A stretch of DNA of 5,371 bases, taken from Methylococcaceae bacterium. Its GTDB lineage: Bacteria > Pseudomonadota > Gammaproteobacteria > Methylococcales > Methylomonadaceae. Shown here one piece after another: positions 1 through 5,370 of this stretch. The stretch is from the NCBI GenBank assembly GCA_013138855.1, contig WTBX01000064.1, forward strand, positions 1 through 5,371, in the 5' to 3' direction. The position numbers and the translations under genes are program-made. The notes beneath the pieces were generated by a model that was not told the DNA's origin, searched no databases, and was given only the letters and a program-made list of their open reading frames with translations. How positions within the stretch are numbered: position 1 is the stretch's first letter; each line of letters starts with the position of its first letter.

Positions 1-132
1 ATTACCGCTGCTTTCGGTGATAATTTACACAAGAGTGCAACACAGCTTGCAAGCTCACTGAATATCAATGCAAAAACACTGAGCCAGCTGGAAAAACTGG
101 GCACTTACATTAATTACAATGGCTACCCATAG
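1..132 (+). CDS. C-terminal tail of an unidentified protein, possible Fis-type helix-turn-helix; start lies left of the window
   Basis: Frame 1 is open from the first base to a TAG at 130-132 and gives 43 residues. The stretch from about residue 7 to 33 (GDNLHKSATQLASSLNINAK, then TLSQLEKLG) has the spacing of a helix-turn-helix. It resembles the Fis-type C-terminal domain of sigma-54 activators and response regulators (pattern N-x-x-x-A-x-x-L...I-N-x-x-T-L...L-x-K-L-G), though with insertions and a one-residue deletion. Four of six leucines use CTG, whereas neighbouring genes prefer TTA, so this stretch differs in codon use. The last three codons (121-129) lie in sequence that is antisense acnB, so the natural C-terminus of this protein was probably lost at the same junction near base 120. 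The frame is clear. The family assignment is a weak visual match. Confidence 0.4.
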   Translation: MTAAFGDNLHKSATQLASSLNINAKTLSQLEKLGTYINYNGYP

Positions 133-2313
133 TTGTGTTGGTAAACGCCCTGCGTGTTTATCTAATAATTTACCCGCAGCACGGAAATGTCCAATATTCG
201 TCATACATGAGCCTAAAAAGACTTCATCTATCTTTGTACCCGCTAATTCTGATAAAGGTTTAACATCATCAGGGTCATTTGGACAGGCTAAGATTGGCTC
301 TTTGATTTCGTTTAAATCAATTTCGATGATTTCAAAATATTCAGCATCGGCATCTGGCTCTAATAATTCTGGATTTGCTAACCATTCTTCCATCGCTTTA
401 ATACGACGTTCAATAGTACGCGCATCACCATAGCCTTCTGATAACATCCATTTTAATAAAGTGATGTTCGAGGTCATGTATTCAACAATCGGCTCTTTAT
501 TTAAGCGAATAGAACACCCCCCCGCAGAACGCTCGGCTGAGGCATCCGATAATTCAAAGGCCTGTTCAACTTTTAAATCAGGTAGCCCTTCAATTTCTAA
601 AATACGTCCTGAGAAAACGTTTTTCTTACCTTTCTTTTCAACTGTTAATAAGCCTTTTTGAATGGCTGCATAAGGAATCGCATTAACTAAATCACGCAGA
701 GTGATACCTGCTTGCATTTCACCTTTAAAACGCACCACGACTGATTCAGGCATGTCTAACGGCATTACCCCTGTCGCCGCTGCAAAGGCGACTAAACCAG
801 AACCTGCTGGAAACGAAATACCTAAAGGGAAACGAGTATGTGAGTCACCCCCTGTTCCAACGGTATCAGGCAATAACATACGGTTTAACCATGAATGAAT
901 AATGCCATCAGCAGGACGTAGTGCTACACCACCTCGATTCATGATGAAATCTGGCAAAGTGTGCTGCATGGCAACATCCACAGGTTTTGGATAAGCCGCA
1001 GTATGACAAAACGATTGCATCACTAAATCAGCCGAGAAACCTAAACACGCTAAATCTTTTAATTCATCGCGGGTCATAGGGCCGGTGGTATCTTGAGAGC
1101 CTACAGTCGTCATTTTAGGCTCGCAATAAGTATTTGGATAAACACCATCTACACCACAAGCTTTACCGACGATTTTTTGCGCGAGTGTAAAACCTTTGCA
1201 ACTGTCGTCATCATCTGTAGGTAAACAGAATACTTCTGAGGTATCTAATCCTAAAGATTGTCTTGCTCTCTCAGTTAAACCACGTCCGATAATAAGAGGA
1301 ATACGTCCACCTGCGCGAACTTCATCTAAAATGACTTCCGTCTTTAGACTAAATTCACTAATAACTTCATCACTATCATGTTTTTTAACCATGCCTTGAT
1401 AAGGATAAATGTCAATCACATCGCCCATAGCGATATTATTAACATCACATTCAAACGGTAACGCGCCTGAATCTTCCATGGTATTAAAGAAAATCGGCGC
1501 AATTTTGCCACCGATGCAAACCCCGCCCGCACGTTTATTAGGGACATTAGGAATATCATCGCCTGTAAACCATAAGACGGAATTAGTCGCAGATTTTCGT
1601 GAAGAGCCTGTACCGACCACATCACCGACATAAGCGACTGGGAAGCCTTTTGCTTTTAATTCAGTGATTTGTGCTTCCGCATCGGTAATTCCTTCTCTAG
1701 GAATTTTTAACATGGCTTGAGCATGTAAGGGAATATCAGGACGTGACCACGCATCAGGTGCTGGCGATAAATCATCGGTATTTGTTTCGCCAGTCACTTT
1801 AAAGACCGTCACGGTCATTTTTTCAGGAACAGCAGCTTTAGAGGTAAACCATTCCGCATCCGACCATGATTTTAAAATTTGTTGGGCATATTGATTACCC
1901 GCTTTAGCTTTCTGTTCGACATCATAAAACGCATCAAACACTAATAAGCTATGTGATAAGGCTGTCGCGGCAATCGGTGCGAGGGCATCATTATCTAATA
2001 ACTCAATTAAGGGTGCGATATTATAACCGCCTAACATTGTGCCTAATAATTCGGTTGCTTTTTCAGCATTTAAGATAGGTGACGATACCTCACCTTTCGC
2101 AACAGCCGCTAAAAATCCCGCCTTAACATAAGCGGCTTCATCAACCCCCGCAGGAATACGGTTGATAAGTAAATCTAAAATAAAATCGTTTTCACCTGCT
2201 GGCGGTTGCTTTATCAGCTCAACGAGTTCTGCAACTTGTTCAGTGTTAAGGGGTAAAGGAACGATTCCTTCGGCGGCACGTTCAGCAACGTGTTTACGAT
2301 ATTGCTCTAGCAT
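55..2313 (-). CDS. acnB: Aconitate hydratase B (bifunctional aconitase / 2-methylisocitrate dehydratase), 3' end missing
   Basis: This encodes the cytoplasmic TCA-cycle enzyme that interconverts citrate and isocitrate through a [4Fe-4S] cluster; in this family it can also act on 2-methylisocitrate. The N-terminus (MLEQYRKHVAERAAEG) aligns with residue 1 of E. coli AcnB, which fixes the start. An AAGAGAA ribosome binding site lies at 2318-2324. Order: HEAT-like domain (about 1-160); swivel domain with TGETNTDDLSPAPD (174-187), GTGSSRKSATNS (234-245) and IIGRGLT (341-347); then catalytic domains with CEPKMTTVGSQDTTGPMTRD (397-416), SFCHTAAYPKP (434-444), GTGGDSHTRFP (486-496) and GSCMTNIGHFRAAG (701-714). 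C703 matches cluster ligand C710 of E. coli. Homology runs to LPTQLWVA (residue 731, base 121). The next 21 residues are unrelated, and the stop is at 55-57. About 127 residues are missing, including the ligands equivalent to C769 and C772, so this product should lack aconitase activity. Confidence 0.95.
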   Translation of the reverse strand: MLEQYRKHVAERAAEGIVPLPLNTEQVAELVELIKQPPAGENDFILDLLINRIPAGVDEAAYVKAGFLAAVAKGEVSSPILNAEKATELLGTMLGGYNIAPLIELLDNDALAPIAATALSHSLLVFDAFYDVEQKAKAGNQYAQQILKSWSDAEWFTSKAAVPEKMTVTVFKVTGETNTDDLSPAPDAWSRPDIPLHAQAMLKIPREGITDAEAQITELKAKGFPVAYVGDVVGTGSSRKSATNSVLWFTGDDIPNVPNKRAGGVCIGGKIAPIFFNTMEDSGALPFECDVNNIAMGDVIDIYPYQGMVKKHDSDEVISEFSLKTEVILDEVRAGGRIPLIIGRGLTERARQSLGLDTSEVFCLPTDDDDSCKGFTLAQKIVGKACGVDGVYPNTYCEPKMTTVGSQDTTGPMTRDELKDLACLGFSADLVMQSFCHTAAYPKPVDVAMQHTLPDFIMNRGGVALRPADGIIHSWLNRMLLPDTVGTGGDSHTRFPLGISFPAGSGLVAFAAATGVMPLDMPESVVVRFKGEMQAGITLRDLVNAIPYAAIQKGLLTVEKKGKKNVFSGRILEIEGLPDLKVEQAFELSDASAERSAGGCSIRLNKEPIVEYMTSNITLLKWMLSEGYGDARTIERRIKAMEEWLANPELLEPDADAEYFEIIEIDLNEIKEPILACPNDPDDVKPLSELAGTKIDEVFLGSCMTNIGHFRAAGKLLDKHAGRLPTQLWVAIVINVSAQFFQLAQCFCIDIQ

Positions 2314-2317
2314 GATG

Positions 2318-2324
2318 TTCTCTT
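2318..2324 (-). promoter_or_regulatory. Ribosome binding site of acnB
   Basis: On the minus strand this reads AAGAGAA and ends 4 bases before the ATG at 2313-2311. It supports the homology-based start of AcnB. Confidence 0.6.
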
Positions 2325-2355
2325 GTAAAGTAGCTAAAATGAAAAAATATATGAT

Positions 2356-2385
2356 TTGACAATTTTATCATGTAATGTTTACTAA
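2356..2385 (+). promoter_or_regulatory. Candidate sigma-70 promoter for the antitoxin-like gene and deacetylase
   Basis: A perfect -35 box TTGACA lies at 2356-2361. The best -10 candidate is TACTAA at 2380-2385 with an 18-base spacer, which is a poor match (3 of 6). The site lies in the 122-base spacer between acnB and the + strand pair. It also sits inside an imperfect dyad, ATGAT (2351-2355) with ATCAT (2367-2371), which could be an operator. No clear acnB promoter was found on the other strand. Confidence 0.35.
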
Positions 2386-2435
2386 AATTACTAATCACCC
2401 CCATAAATTAAAAATTTTCTTAGTAGGTTAAAGAG

Positions 2436-2666
2436 ATGACAGAATCAACTTTGGAGCATTCGCTCTTGTTAGAAAACTTAAATGAAACGCTTGAACCCTT
2501 GATTAGGCGAATTATTCGTGAAGAATTAACTCGGCTTATACAAAACAATCCACTTGTTTTTTCACTGAATGCTAATTCATCGCTTTATCAAGATATGGAA
2601 GATATTTTGCAACGAAAAAAAGAAAATAAATTGCAATTTTTTTCTGATAGTGAGGTTTGGGGATGA
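2436..2666 (+). CDS. Small antitoxin-like protein of unknown family
   Basis: This 76-residue acidic protein has no signal peptide or membrane segment. Residues 8-37 (LLLENLNETLEPLIRRIIRE and onward) should form a long amphipathic helix. A short linker follows, then a C-terminal segment SSLYQDMEDILQRKKENKLQ (48-67) and FFSDSEVWG (68-76). From memory, the arrangement of a helical N-terminus, a D-M-x-x-I-x-x-R-K core and an S-x-x-E-V-W tail resembles small proteins encoded just upstream of PIN or RelE/ParE toxins in filamentous bacteria and cyanobacteria. That is inference. The stop TGA overlaps an ATG (ATGA at 2663-2666), which is typical of toxin-antitoxin coupling, but the second frame ends after 10 codons. 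An AGG at 2425-2427 lies 8 bases before the ATG. The gene is real by start, RBS and context; its function is unproven. Confidence 0.7.
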   Translation: MTESTLEHSLLLENLNETLEPLIRRIIREELTRLIQNNPLVFSLNANSSLYQDMEDILQRKKENKLQFFSDSEVWG

Positions 2667-2695
2667 CTGAATATAAAGCTTATGCAATGAAATAA
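2663..2695 (+). pseudogene. Possible remnant of the partner (toxin) gene, 10 codons
   Basis: The ATG at 2663 overlaps the TGA of the upstream small gene, in the ATGA arrangement common in translationally coupled pairs. It opens a frame reading MTEYKAYAMK before a TAA at 2693-2695. The G-G-G-G-A-T run upstream could serve as its ribosome binding site. The peptide is far too short for a toxin. It may be the decayed start of one, or a chance frame. No further toxin-like sequence lies before the next gene at 2715. Confidence 0.25.
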
Positions 2696-2714
2696 CTTTC
2701 TTAGGGTAAGAATT

Positions 2715-3656
2715 ATGACAACACTTTATTATAGTGACGCTGTTTTTTTACAGCATGATACAGGTTTAGGACATCCAGAAACTGCCGCACGTTTAACTGC
2801 GATAGATAAAGCTTTAGCTGGAGATAAATTTAAAAAATTACAGCGTTTAAATGCGCCTGAAAGAGAGGATACTGAGAAAAATATCCGCTTAATTCATCAT
2901 CAAGAATTATTAGACAATATTTTAAGCACCGTTCCTAAAAATGATTATGCCGTGTTAGACGGTGGCGATACTATTTTGTCCCCTCATTCTGTTGAAGCAG
3001 CGTTTAAAGCGGTGAATACGGTGTGTGATGCGGTCGATAAAGTTTTAAATAAAAAGGCGAATAATGCTTTTTGTGCAATTCGTCCACCCGGTCATCATGC
3101 AACACCTGAGCAAGCAATGGGGTTTTGTTTATTTAATAATATTGCGATTGCAGCAGAATATGCGCGGAAACATTATTCCATTCAAAAAGTGGCGATTGTT
3201 GATTTTGATGTGCATCACGGTAATGGCACACAAGCGGCTTTTTATAACAATCCACTTGTCTTTTATGCCTCTAGTCATGAAATGCCTAATTTCCCTCATA
3301 CGGGCTATCCTCAAGAAACAGGGGTCGGTAATATTGTTAATGTGCCGTTACATTCTGGGGAAAAGGGAGAAAGTGTTAGAAAAAAATACAGTGACATTAT
3401 TTTTCCTGTCTTAAGAGCGTTTAAACCTGAGTTATTATTAATTTCAGCAGGGTTTGACGCGCATAAAGATGATCCTTTAGCGTCGATTATGTTGATTGAA
3501 GATGATTATCGCTGGTTAACGCAACAACTCATGAAAATTGCAGGTGAGTTTTGTGAAGGGCGAGTTATTTCAGCGTTAGAAGGGGGTTATAATCTTGATG
3601 CTTTAGGAAGTAGCGTAGCTACACACGTTGACGCACTGATGACTTCATCCGCTTAA
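2715..3656 (+). CDS. Histone deacetylase family protein (zinc-dependent, AcuC / acetylpolyamine amidohydrolase-like)
   Basis: This 313-residue cytoplasmic hydrolase has the arginase/deacetylase fold and the full length typical of bacterial class II-like members. Bacterial relatives remove acetyl groups from protein lysines, polyamines or similar amides; the substrate cannot be told from sequence. All catalytic elements are present: the His pair H127-H128 in RPPGHHA (123-129), GFCLFNN (136-142), zinc ligands D165 and H167 in DFDVHHGNGTQ (163-173), zinc ligand D248 in SAGFDAHKDDPL (244-255), and catalytic Y292 in EGGYN (289-293). The N-terminal HDTGLGHPETAARL (14-27) matches the family opening and supports this start. 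An AGGG at 2704-2706 and its preceding A lie 8 bases upstream. The gene follows the antitoxin-like gene by 48 bases in the same direction, so co-transcription is possible. The enzyme should be active. Confidence 0.93.
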   Translation: MTTLYYSDAVFLQHDTGLGHPETAARLTAIDKALAGDKFKKLQRLNAPEREDTEKNIRLIHHQELLDNILSTVPKNDYAVLDGGDTILSPHSVEAAFKAVNTVCDAVDKVLNKKANNAFCAIRPPGHHATPEQAMGFCLFNNIAIAAEYARKHYSIQKVAIVDFDVHHGNGTQAAFYNNPLVFYASSHEMPNFPHTGYPQETGVGNIVNVPLHSGEKGESVRKKYSDIIFPVLRAFKPELLLISAGFDAHKDDPLASIMLIEDDYRWLTQQLMKIAGEFCEGRVISALEGGYNLDALGSSVATHVDALMTSSA

Positions 3657-3728
3657 AATATTAAGAAGGCTCCACATTTTTATTGTTTATTACTCATAAC
3701 TATCTAACGCTTGAAACTCATTATTTAT

Positions 3729-3757
3729 TTGAAAAATAATAACCATCAGCATACTAT
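3729..3757 (+). promoter_or_regulatory. Candidate sigma-70 promoter for the DUF805 gene
   Basis: A TTGAAA at 3729-3734 (5 of 6 to consensus) is followed after 17 bases by TACTAT at 3752-3757 (4 of 6). It lies in the 202-base gap between the deacetylase and DUF805 genes. Initiation about 7 bases on would give a leader of roughly 95 bases that contains the dyads described below. Confidence 0.4.
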
Positions 3758-3779
3758 GGTCTTCGTATTAACTCTGATT

Positions 3780-3795
3780 TATCAATAAATTGATA
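3780..3795. repeat. Palindrome TATCAAT-AA-ATTGATA
   Basis: This is a perfect 7+2+7 dyad in the predicted 5' leader of the DUF805 gene. The compact symmetric form suits a dimeric regulator's operator, but it is all AT except for one pair and may be chance. No known consensus is recognised. Confidence 0.35.
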
Positions 3796-3807
3796 CATTC
3801 TTAATTA

Positions 3808-3855
3808 TTAAACGATTACATATCCCTTAATCGTTTAACCATTCATCAAGGGATA
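3808..3855 (+). promoter_or_regulatory. Structured leader of the DUF805 gene: hairpin whose loop complements the ribosome binding site
   Basis: TTAAACGATTA (3808-3818) and TAATCGTTTAA (3828-3838) form a perfect 11-bp inverted repeat with a 9-base spacer. The spacer holds TATCCCT (3821-3827). This is complementary to AGGGATA (3849-3855), and one extra T-A pair is available at 3828/3848. AAGGG (3848-3852) is the ribosome binding site of the downstream gene. The two pairings could form an H-type pseudoknot or, using the extra pair, compete. Either would mask the ribosome binding site. The complementarity is seen; a regulatory role is inferred. Confidence 0.4.
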
Positions 3856-3858
3856 AAC

Positions 3859-4257
3859 GTGGAAGCTGTTATGAACTGGTATTTAAAAGTTGTTACACAA
3901 GATTATGCAAACTTTAGCGGTAGAGCAAGACGTAAAGAATATTGGATGTTTGTGCTATTTAATCTTATTTTTACCGTTGTTGCGATGGGTATTGATAACG
4001 TATTAGGGATTACGTTTACGATGGAAATGGAAGGGATGTCGATAGATATGGGCTACGGCTGGATTTATTTACTTTATACCTTAGCCATTCTTATTCCAGG
4101 GCTTGCTGTAACGTTTAGACGATTACATGACCGTTCTAAAAGTGGCTGGTTTATTTTTATTGTTTTAATCCCCTTAATCGGTGCAATTTGGTTTTTAGTG
4201 GTCATGTGTTCAGATAGTGATGCTGGAGCTAATAATTATGGAGAATCGCCTAAATAG
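3859..4257 (+). CDS. DUF805 family inner-membrane protein
   Basis: This small integral membrane protein has no assigned biochemical role. The family signature is plain: an N-terminal MNWYLKVV (5-12), then FSGRARRKEYWMF (19-31), a central TFRRLHDRSKSGW (85-97), and a C-terminal C-S-D-S-D-A-G-A-N-N-Y-G (117-128). Predicted membrane spans are about 30-50, 66-84 and 98-116. The loop between the first two is methionine-rich (M55, M57, M60, M64). Two starts compete. The GTG at 3859 has AAGGG with ideal 6-base spacing. The ATG at 3871, 12 bases on, has GGAAG 5 bases upstream and begins exactly where the family usually begins. I report the GTG because of its stronger site, but the ATG (128 residues) is about equally likely. 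The gene stands alone with its own likely promoter and is followed by a terminator. Confidence 0.88.
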   Translation: MEAVMNWYLKVVTQDYANFSGRARRKEYWMFVLFNLIFTVVAMGIDNVLGITFTMEMEGMSIDMGYGWIYLLYTLAILIPGLAVTFRRLHDRSKSGWFIFIVLIPLIGAIWFLVVMCSDSDAGANNYGESPK

Positions 4258-4298
4258 ACTTAGGAACTAGCATTTAATAACATCTGAAAGGTGTCGTA

Positions 4299-4331
4299 AA
4301 AACCTGACAGTTTTAATCACTGTCAGGTTTT
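4299..4331. terminator. Bidirectional Rho-independent terminator between DUF805 gene and bfr
   Basis: AAAACCTGACAGT (4299-4311) and ACTGTCAGGTTTT (4319-4331) form a perfect 13-bp stem with a 7-base loop. The stem ends in a T run on the + strand and, because of the A run starting at 4298, also on the minus strand. It lies between the converging DUF805 and bfr genes and can serve both. Confidence 0.85.
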
Positions 4332-4335
4332 GTGT

Positions 4336-4365
4336 TAATTAAACGGCAATAATTTAATTATTTTT
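4336..4365 (+). terminator. Weak AT-only hairpin followed by T5
   Basis: TAATTAAA (4336-4343) pairs with TTTAATTA (4353-4360) across a 9-base loop and is followed by TTTTT (4361-4365). The stem has no GC pair, so it would be at best a backup terminator for + strand transcripts that pass the main hairpin. Confidence 0.3.
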
Positions 4366-4386
4366 AGCTTTTGTATGATTCAAGCG

Positions 4387-4851
4387 TTACATTTGTGATT
4401 GTAAATAATTTTGCAAGCCAATTTTAGCAACAAGTTCTAATTGCGTTTCTAACCAATCTATATGTTCTTCTTCACTTTCCAAAATTTTCTCGAAGAGTTC
4501 TCTGGAAACATAATCTTGAACCGTTTCGCAATATTGAATGGCTTCTCTTAACAAAGGAACCGCGATTTTTTCTAATTTTAAATCGCACTCCAACATCTCT
4601 TCTGGGTTTTCCCCAATCAGAATTTTACCTATATTTTGTAAATTAGGGAGTCCTTCTAAAAACAAAATCCGCTCAATTAACCAATCCGCGTGTTTCATTT
4701 CGTCGATAGACTCGTGATACTCCTTTTCATTGAGTTTATTAAAGCCCCAGTTTTTATACATACGCGCATGTAAAAAATACTGGTTGATTGCAGTCAACTC
4801 ATTTTCTAATGCTTTATTCAAGTATTCAATAACTTTAGCATCACCTTTCAT
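4387..4851 (-). CDS. bfr: Bacterioferritin, heme-binding iron-storage protein
   Basis: This encodes the subunit of the 24-mer cytoplasmic iron store, which oxidises Fe(II) at a di-iron site and deposits ferric mineral. The protein has 154 residues (E. coli Bfr has 158) and aligns along its whole length. All ferroxidase ligands are present at the usual numbers: E18, E51, H54, E94, E127 and H130. M52, the inter-subunit heme ligand, is present within DEMKHAD (50-56), so this is a heme-type bacterioferritin, not a plain ferritin. The start MKGDAKVIEYLNKALENEL matches the family. An AAAGG lies about 9-10 bases upstream. It follows bfd by 23 bases in the same direction, so the two form one operon under the Fur-box promoter upstream of bfd. 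Confidence 0.97.
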   Translation of the reverse strand: MKGDAKVIEYLNKALENELTAINQYFLHARMYKNWGFNKLNEKEYHESIDEMKHADWLIERILFLEGLPNLQNIGKILIGENPEEMLECDLKLEKIAVPLLREAIQYCETVQDYVSRELFEKILESEEEHIDWLETQLELVAKIGLQNYLQSQM

Positions 4852-4874
4852 AATAGTCGCCTTTAATTTAAAGT

Positions 4875-5063
4875 TTAAGCCGCTTGCATTATAGGTTGAA
4901 TTTGCAGGGTTTCGTCAAGTATCTGGGTGACATAGTTACGACATTTTCCACAAACACTGCCAGCCCCCGTGCATTGATGAAGTTGTCGGCGAGAACACGC
5001 GCCCTCATTAATGGCTTGGTGAATTTGTTTATCGGTAACTGCCTTACAAACACAAACGTACAT
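4875..5063 (-). CDS. bfd: Bacterioferritin-associated ferredoxin
   Basis: This small [2Fe-2S] protein, in the characterised family, docks on Bfr and passes electrons through its heme to release stored iron. It has 62 residues. The four cluster cysteines are C4 and C6 (MYVCVC) and C38 and C41 (SVCGKC), the exact spacing of the BFD-like domain. The frame is open for 16 more codons upstream, but I choose the ATG at 5063. Family members begin with MYVC, an AAGAGG ribosome binding site lies 6 bases before this ATG, and the longer version would run into the promoter and Fur box. It is the first gene of the bfd-bfr operon; iron scarcity should relieve Fur repression and favour iron release. Confidence 0.93.
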   Translation of the reverse strand: MYVCVCKAVTDKQIHQAINEGACSRRQLHQCTGAGSVCGKCRNYVTQILDETLQIQPIMQAA

Positions 5064-5069
5064 AAAGAA

Positions 5070-5075
5070 CCTCTT
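5070..5075 (-). promoter_or_regulatory. Ribosome binding site of bfd
   Basis: On the minus strand this reads AAGAGG, 6 bases before the ATG at 5063-5061. It decides in favour of the short 62-residue Bfd over the upstream in-frame ATG at 5111. Confidence 0.75.
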
Positions 5076-5093
5076 AAAGATAATGTTTTTGCT

Positions 5094-5112
5094 AATGATA
5101 ACAATTCTCATT
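5094..5112 (-). promoter_or_regulatory. Fur box of the bfd-bfr operon
   Basis: On the + strand this reads AATGATAACAATTCTCATT. It matches 16 of 19 positions of the usual inverted-repeat Fur consensus (AATGATAATCATTATCATT). It covers the -10 box and most of the spacer of the predicted bfd promoter, where a bound repressor would block polymerase. Its place ahead of an iron-storage operon supports the call. Confidence 0.7.
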
Positions 5113-5122
5113 CAGAAGTAAA
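5095..5122 (-). promoter_or_regulatory. Candidate sigma-70 promoter of bfd-bfr
   Basis: Read on the minus strand, TTTACT (5122-5117) is followed after 16 bases by TATCAT (5100-5095, 5 of 6 to consensus). Transcription would start near 5088, leaving a short leader before bfd. The Fur box lies directly over it. Confidence 0.5.
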
Positions 5123-5164
5123 GTGTTTTTAACAAACCTATCTCAAATTGGCCTTAGGTTTCGG

Positions 5165-5188
5165 AGTGAAAAAGCAAGTTTTTTCACT
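5165..5188. repeat. Inverted repeat AGTGAAAAA / TTTTTCACT
   Basis: A perfect 9-bp stem with a 6-base loop (GCAAGT) lies between the bfd promoter and the right-hand reading frame. The outer part has GC pairs and the inner part is A5/T5. On the minus strand it could help end transcription coming from the right before it reaches bfd, but no separate T run follows. Confidence 0.4.
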
Positions 5189-5223
5189 AACGTTCAAAAT
5201 AAAAAATATTGCTTTATAAACTG

Positions 5224-5247
5224 GAGTCCAAAACATGTTTTGGACTC
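5224..5247. repeat. Perfect 24-bp palindrome
   Basis: The half-site is GAGTCCAAAACA, followed at once by its exact reverse complement, with ACATGT at the centre. As RNA it would make a hairpin with a minimal loop. It begins 21 bases after the stop of the right-hand minus-strand frame, so it may be that gene's transcription end, although no T run follows on either strand. Other readings are an operator or a copy of a dispersed palindromic repeat. Confidence 0.6.
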
Positions 5248-5268
5248 ATAGGTGTTCGGGAATTTTAG

Positions 5269-5370
5269 CTATACTGGCAATTCTTTTTCCATACCCATTA
5301 AAAGCCTATGGACTCTAGCTTTACTTGTTTCTCGTTCCCTATAATTTGGGTCATATAATTCATCTTTCAT
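5269..5370 (-). CDS. Unrecognised short protein or C-terminal end of a gene running off the right edge
   Basis: The minus-strand frame entering at the window edge reads MKDELYDPNYRERETSKARV, then HRLLMGMEKELPV, and stops at TAG (5271-5269). The 33 residues are charged and look protein-like, with no membrane segment. The ATG at 5370 lies two bases from the edge, so no ribosome binding site can be seen and it may be an internal methionine of a longer protein. I do not recognise a family. The perfect palindrome just downstream would suit a 3' end. Confidence 0.4.
   Translation of the reverse strand: MKDELYDPNYRERETSKARVHRLLMGMEKELPV

Noticed and set aside
1..120. Insertion-sequence end interrupting acnB
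   Set aside because: No transposase motif, terminal inverted repeat or target-site duplication can be seen; only a chimeric boundary is supported.
517..523. Run of seven C (G7 in acnB) that could be a frameshift or phase-variation tract
   Set aside because: The AcnB frame continues normally on both sides (SAGGCSIRL), so no frameshift is present here.
3720..3740. ATTATTT / AAATAAT inverted repeat as terminator of the deacetylase gene
   Set aside because: The stem is only seven AT pairs and overlaps a better promoter candidate; no T run follows.
55..5063. A joint iron-response island linking acnB to bfd-bfr
   Set aside because: The genes are about 2 kb apart, separated by three unrelated genes and a terminator, and no Fur box was found at acnB.
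5064..5111. Longer bfd start at 5111 giving 78 residues
   Set aside because: The extra 16 residues are not family-like, they overlap the Fur box and -10, and a good ribosome binding site serves the ATG at 5063.
4884..5132. Open + strand frame opposite bfd
   Set aside because: It is the antisense of a well-identified gene and its promoter, with no protein-family features.
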